A stretch of 42,259 nucleotides of DNA, taken from JAHLMP01 sp964608845. GTDB lineage: Archaea > Aenigmatarchaeota > Aenigmatarchaeia > GW2011-AR5 > JAHLMP01. Below the pieces are notes generated by a model. It worked only from the letters and a program-made list of their open reading frames with translations. It made no database searches and was not told the DNA's origin. Made by a program: the position numbers and the translations under genes. The stretch covers positions 1 to 42,259 of the forward strand of contig CAZSPP010000014.1 in the NCBI GenBank assembly GCA_964608845.1. Direction: 5' to 3'. How positions within the stretch are numbered: position 1 is the first letter of the stretch; every line of letters begins with the position of its first letter. Positions 40,082 through 42,259 of the stretch are shown here, piece after piece.

Positions 40082-41442
40082 GTTAAGAACTTATCTTCAT
40101 ATTCTTTTAAATATGCTGCTGATCTTTTCACATCTGCAAATAATTTTTCCACATATTCAACGTGCTCCTTCTTAATTTTTTCAGATTCTTTAGCTTTTGC
40201 AACCTCAAAAGCAGGGGCAAGCAATTGGATAGCATATCTTAAACTTGCTTTTACTCCAGCTTCTGTTAAATATTCTAATGCATCCTCTTCAATCTCAATT
40301 TTTTCATATTTTGCTCTTATTTCGATTATCTTCTTAATCTCTTCTCTGCTATAGGGCTTAGTGTTTATTATCAAAAGTCTATCAACCAAATCTAAAGGCA
40401 TGCCATGAGGCGCTTTTATATCAGTTCCTCTAATAGTTGCAAATCCTCTGTTTGTTGCAAAAATGATTATAGGAGATAATTCTTGCTCTAAAGCCCTATT
40501 TAAAAAAGCGAATGTTTCAATATCAAGCATGCTGCACTCATCAATAAAAACAACTCCTGGCAATAATTCGCATCTACCTTCTTGAACAAGCGCTTTAATA
40601 TATTCATCCACTTCTCTTCTAACTTCAGGTTCAATTTCTTTCGATTCCCTTCCTCCAAAGAATAAGCTAAATATATCTGTACCGCTTCTACTACTTGCAA
40701 CATCTAAGGCATGCAAAGTTACTGGATAAATAAACTCCCTTTCCTTCAAAACCTTTCCTGTTGGAACAGGAATTGGTTTAGCTGTGGTTAAGTCAAGCTT
40801 TTTTTCTTTAGCAGCTTCTTCACTTATACCAACTTTAACTAATTTGCCTCCATCAACATCTATCTGAATTATATCTCCTGTTTCAACACCTTGTTGAATT
40901 AGCTGTAATGCAAAGCTTTGATCCATTGTTAATTTTTTTGATTCATCTTTTGTTGCAATCTTTATTGTAGCTCCTACAGGAATTTGTTGATAAGGATTAT
41001 AAGGATGCTGAGATTTTTCAATAGAAATTTCTTTCACCACACCTTCATAAATTTTTCTCATTTCATGAATTCTAGCAGCAATAGCTTTTCTTAATGTTTG
41101 AGTCAAAAATTCAGTTTTTCTTATATCAGTTGAAAAAATTTCGCTAGCAGCTAAAGGAACAAAAGGAACATCTCTTCCAAGTTCTCTTGCTATAGCCATT
41201 GCAATAGCTGTCTTTCCTGTTCCTGGAGGACCAGCTAACAAAATTGCTCTTCCTGCAAATTTTCCTTCTTTAATTAATCTTACTACTAAACCAGCCGCCT
41301 CTCTTGCTTCTACTTGGCCAACCATTCCGCTTGATATTGGCTTTGCTTTTAAGCCATCTAGGCCTAACCCCTGAATATGTGAATGTGCTGCAACCCTTTC
41401 CCATTCTCTCAACGATTCAGCTACCTCTCTTATTTCCTGCAT
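40078..41442 (-). CDS. TIP49/RuvB-like AAA+ ATPase
   Basis: 454 residues. Walker A GPPGTGKTAIAMAIAREL, an inserted domain II (about 125-235, OB-fold), Walker B VVFIDECSMLDIETFAFL, sensor I IFATNRG and GMPLDLVDRLLII with the arginine-finger region. The eukaryotic RuvBL1/2 complexes act in chromatin remodelling and snoRNP assembly (with L7Ae-type proteins). The archaeal role is not settled. GGGTGAG is a strong ribosome site. The Walker B segment DECS rather than DEVH is a small family difference. Confidence 0.95.
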   Translation of the reverse strand: MQEIREVAESLREWERVAAHSHIQGLGLDGLKAKPISSGMVGQVEAREAAGLVVRLIKEGKFAGRAILLAGPPGTGKTAIAMAIARELGRDVPFVPLAASEIFSTDIRKTEFLTQTLRKAIAARIHEMRKIYEGVVKEISIEKSQHPYNPYQQIPVGATIKIATKDESKKLTMDQSFALQLIQQGVETGDIIQIDVDGGKLVKVGISEEAAKEKKLDLTTAKPIPVPTGKVLKEREFIYPVTLHALDVASSRSGTDIFSLFFGGRESKEIEPEVRREVDEYIKALVQEGRCELLPGVVFIDECSMLDIETFAFLNRALEQELSPIIIFATNRGFATIRGTDIKAPHGMPLDLVDRLLIINTKPYSREEIKKIIEIRAKYEKIEIEEDALEYLTEAGVKASLRYAIQLLAPAFEVAKAKESEKIKKEHVEYVEKLFADVKRSAAYLKEYEDKFLT

Positions 41443-41538
41443 TTTCTCACCCTTTTATTTTATAAAGAAGCTTCACTTTTAAATTTTGATTTTATCTTGA
41501 AGCAATTTCTGCAAGATTATAAAGCGCCGGGAGCAGGA

Positions 41539-41549
41539 TTTTCGAAGAT
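41539..41549 (-). other. Putative 11-nt T-loop intron of tRNA-Ser
   Basis: ATCTTCGAAAA lies between TTCGAA and T. Loop TTCG pairs with intron CGAA (4 bp), bulges are AA^A and AA^T. Same position and design as in tRNA-Gln and tRNA-Leu(TAA). Confidence 0.75.
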
Positions 41550-41598
41550 TTCGAACCTGCGCGAGCTTAAAGCTCACTAGCTCTCAAGGCTAGCGCGT

Positions 41599-41657
41599 TT
41601 GGTCCAAAAGTTGGACCTTTGGAGGCATCTAATCATCAAATCATACCTTGAGATGCT
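41599..41657 (-). other. Putative D-loop intron(s) of tRNA-Ser
   Basis: Contains two predicted intron structures, 41619-41657 and 41599-41610, separated by an 8-nt exon piece (AGGTCCAA). Two strong helices (GCATCT/AGATGC and GGTCC/GGACC) and matching 3-nt bulges at each end support splicing. If both are removed a normal-sized D-loop with G18G19 remains. Confidence 0.6.
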
Positions 41658-41674
41658 GGCTCCGCCATCCCGGC

Positions 41675-41864
41675 TTTTTTTAATTGCAAATGTTTAAATC
41701 ATTTTAATATATTAAAAAATCTCTTTATTTTTTAAAATCTTCATTTTTGAAATTCTTAATGATCAAAAAATTGATCCTATTTTATAGATGAAACAAGAGA
41801 GAAGAGAAACTCGATTAAATATTATTACTTATAAATGGCAAAAATTTTAAATTTAAATTTTTAA
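41675..41864. other. Non-coding interval upstream of the mTERF-like frame
   Basis: AT-rich, with ATAAATGG and TTTAAATTTAAA promoter-like boxes. An ATG at 41835 opens 9 codons and then a stop (TAA 41862-41864) in the same frame as the following gene. No other gene seen. Confidence 0.35.
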
Positions 41865-42259
41865 TTTACTTACTACGGGCAAAAAAGCTTTGAAAAGCCT
41901 TATGAAATTTCAGATTTTTCAATAGAGTTTATTTTAAGTAATCGAGCTACGGAAGAATCTGTTAGAGATGTTTATCAAACATTGAAAAATTATGAATTAG
42001 AAGATGAAAAGATAGCATCATATCCTAGTTTGCTTGGACTTCATCCAGAAACTATTAGAGCCCATTATCAATTTTTATGTAAATTAGGCATAGATCCAGA
42101 AAATATAGCCTCATGTCCTCAATTGCTCACAAGAGATCCAGAAACTATTAAAAGGAATTATCAACATCATGTTGGATTATTGAGGAAAGATTATAGGGAT
42201 AGAGAATCTGGCAGAAATTTACTTTTAAATCAGCCATCATTATTAAACACTTCTCCTGA
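41865..42259 (+). CDS. mTERF-repeat-like protein, partial
   Basis: Frame open from 41865 to the window end. It reads two or more mTERF-type repeats: ASYPSLLGLHPETIRAHYQF followed by LCKLGIDPENIASCPQLLTR, then DPETIKRNYQHHVGLLRKDY and another NQPSLLNTSP, i.e. xPxLLxxxPETIxxxY plus LGIDPENI. The mTERF family is best known from mitochondria and plastids, where it controls transcription and binds nucleic acid. No ATG lies in frame before the repeats. The only ATG (41835) is cut off by a TAA, so the start must be a rare codon (TTG 41982 or ATA/ATT) or the 5' part is decayed. Confidence 0.55.

Larger units (their letters stand above)
41525..41674 (-). tRNA. tRNA-Ser(TGA) with D-loop and T-loop introns
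   Basis: Acceptor GCCGGGA/TCCCGGC with discriminator G, variable arm GAGCT-TTA-AGCTC, anticodon stem CTAGC/GCTAG, loop CTTGAGA, so TGA. The D-arm (GCG/CGC) holds about 50 nt too many. They are best explained by a 39-nt intron (41619-41657; GGAG pairs CTCC, with bulges CC^A and AA^A, and inner helix GCATCT/AGATGC) plus a 12-nt one (41599-41610; GGTCC pairs GGACC, bulges AA^C and AA^A). A single ~52-nt intron is an alternative. A further 11-nt insertion (41539-41549) is in the T-loop. There is no anticodon intron. Confidence 0.88.

Noticed and set aside
1..42259. CRISPR array or cas genes
   Set aside because: No regularly spaced 24-40 bp repeats and no Cas-type protein were seen.

Overview
The window is a strongly AT-rich, very gene-dense piece of an archaeal genome. 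Archaeal marks are TATA-binding protein, topoisomerase VI subunit B, TOPRIM-type DnaG, a TIP49/RuvB-like AAA+ ATPase, RNA polymerase subunit D, archaeal/eukaryotic ribosomal proteins (L7Ae, S28e, L24e, L18e), archaeal-type ThrRS, GluRS and ProRS, archease, and tRNA genes with bulge-helix-bulge (BHB) introns. A speD-bpsA pair for branched polyamines and a TtuA-like tRNA thiolase suggest a thermophile. Very short intergenic gaps, interlocked stop codons, shortened proteins (L18e, S4, RpoD) and many small membrane or secreted unknowns suggest a reduced DPANN-type archaeon. That placement is inference; no 16S rRNA is present.

Layout. 1-1.33 kb: two surface proteins, one with a Thr-rich stalk. 1.33-5.3 kb: ThrRS with a truncated GNAT, tRNA-Gln, a DJ-1 protein with a small winged-helix protein, and two unknowns. 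5.3-8 kb: KH protein, Top6B and TBP in one direction. 8-15.9 kb: mostly secreted or membrane unknowns, a zinc-ribbon/Hsp20-like fusion, tRNA-Leu(GAG), a DUF1512 protein, and two gene-poor gaps. 15.9-21.2 kb: bpsA-speD, GluRS, a membrane protein and an RNase J-like nuclease. 21.2-25.4 kb (minus strand): S13-S4-S11-RpoD-tRNA-Leu(TAA)-L18e-L13-S9, with tRNA-Thr downstream. 25.4-29.6 kb: ferredoxin, PRC-barrel protein, then a seven-gene co-directional cluster of membrane-anchored, often Cys-rich exported proteins, one ending in an RlpA-like double-psi barrel. 29.6-34.3 kb: archease, a methyltransferase, ProRS, DnaG with a long leader hairpin, L7Ae-S28e-L24e. 34.1-38.6 kb (minus): Trm112-like protein, PGK, a membrane zinc metallopeptidase, a DUF4349-like protein and a zinc-ribbon protein. 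38.6-42.26 kb: L11, TtuA, TIP49-like ATPase, tRNA-Ser, and the beginning of an mTERF-repeat-like protein running off the end.

The most unusual signal is in the tRNAs. All five carry introns, nine or ten in total. Three (Gln, Leu-TAA, Ser) have 10-12 nt insertions at the same point of the T-loop. In each, the loop sequence TTC(G) can pair with an intron NGAA, leaving a 3-nt bulge AA^T beside the T-stem, so the conserved T-loop itself forms the splicing helix. tRNA-Thr has a 13-nt intron of the same design inside its anticodon stem, and tRNA-Ser has 50-odd extra bases in its D-loop. The archease gene fits the need for much RNA ligation. Other notable signals are the 29-bp hairpin in the dnaG leader, which is fully paired only when read on the minus strand, the exported-protein cluster at 26.0-29.6 kb, and the archaeal mTERF-like repeats.

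Many genes are preceded by a GGTG or GTGA Shine-Dalgarno-like element, and I used this to move several starts inward. Others look leaderless, with a TATA-like box about 25 nt upstream. All calls are from reading sequence and translations; no alignment, folding program or database search was run.
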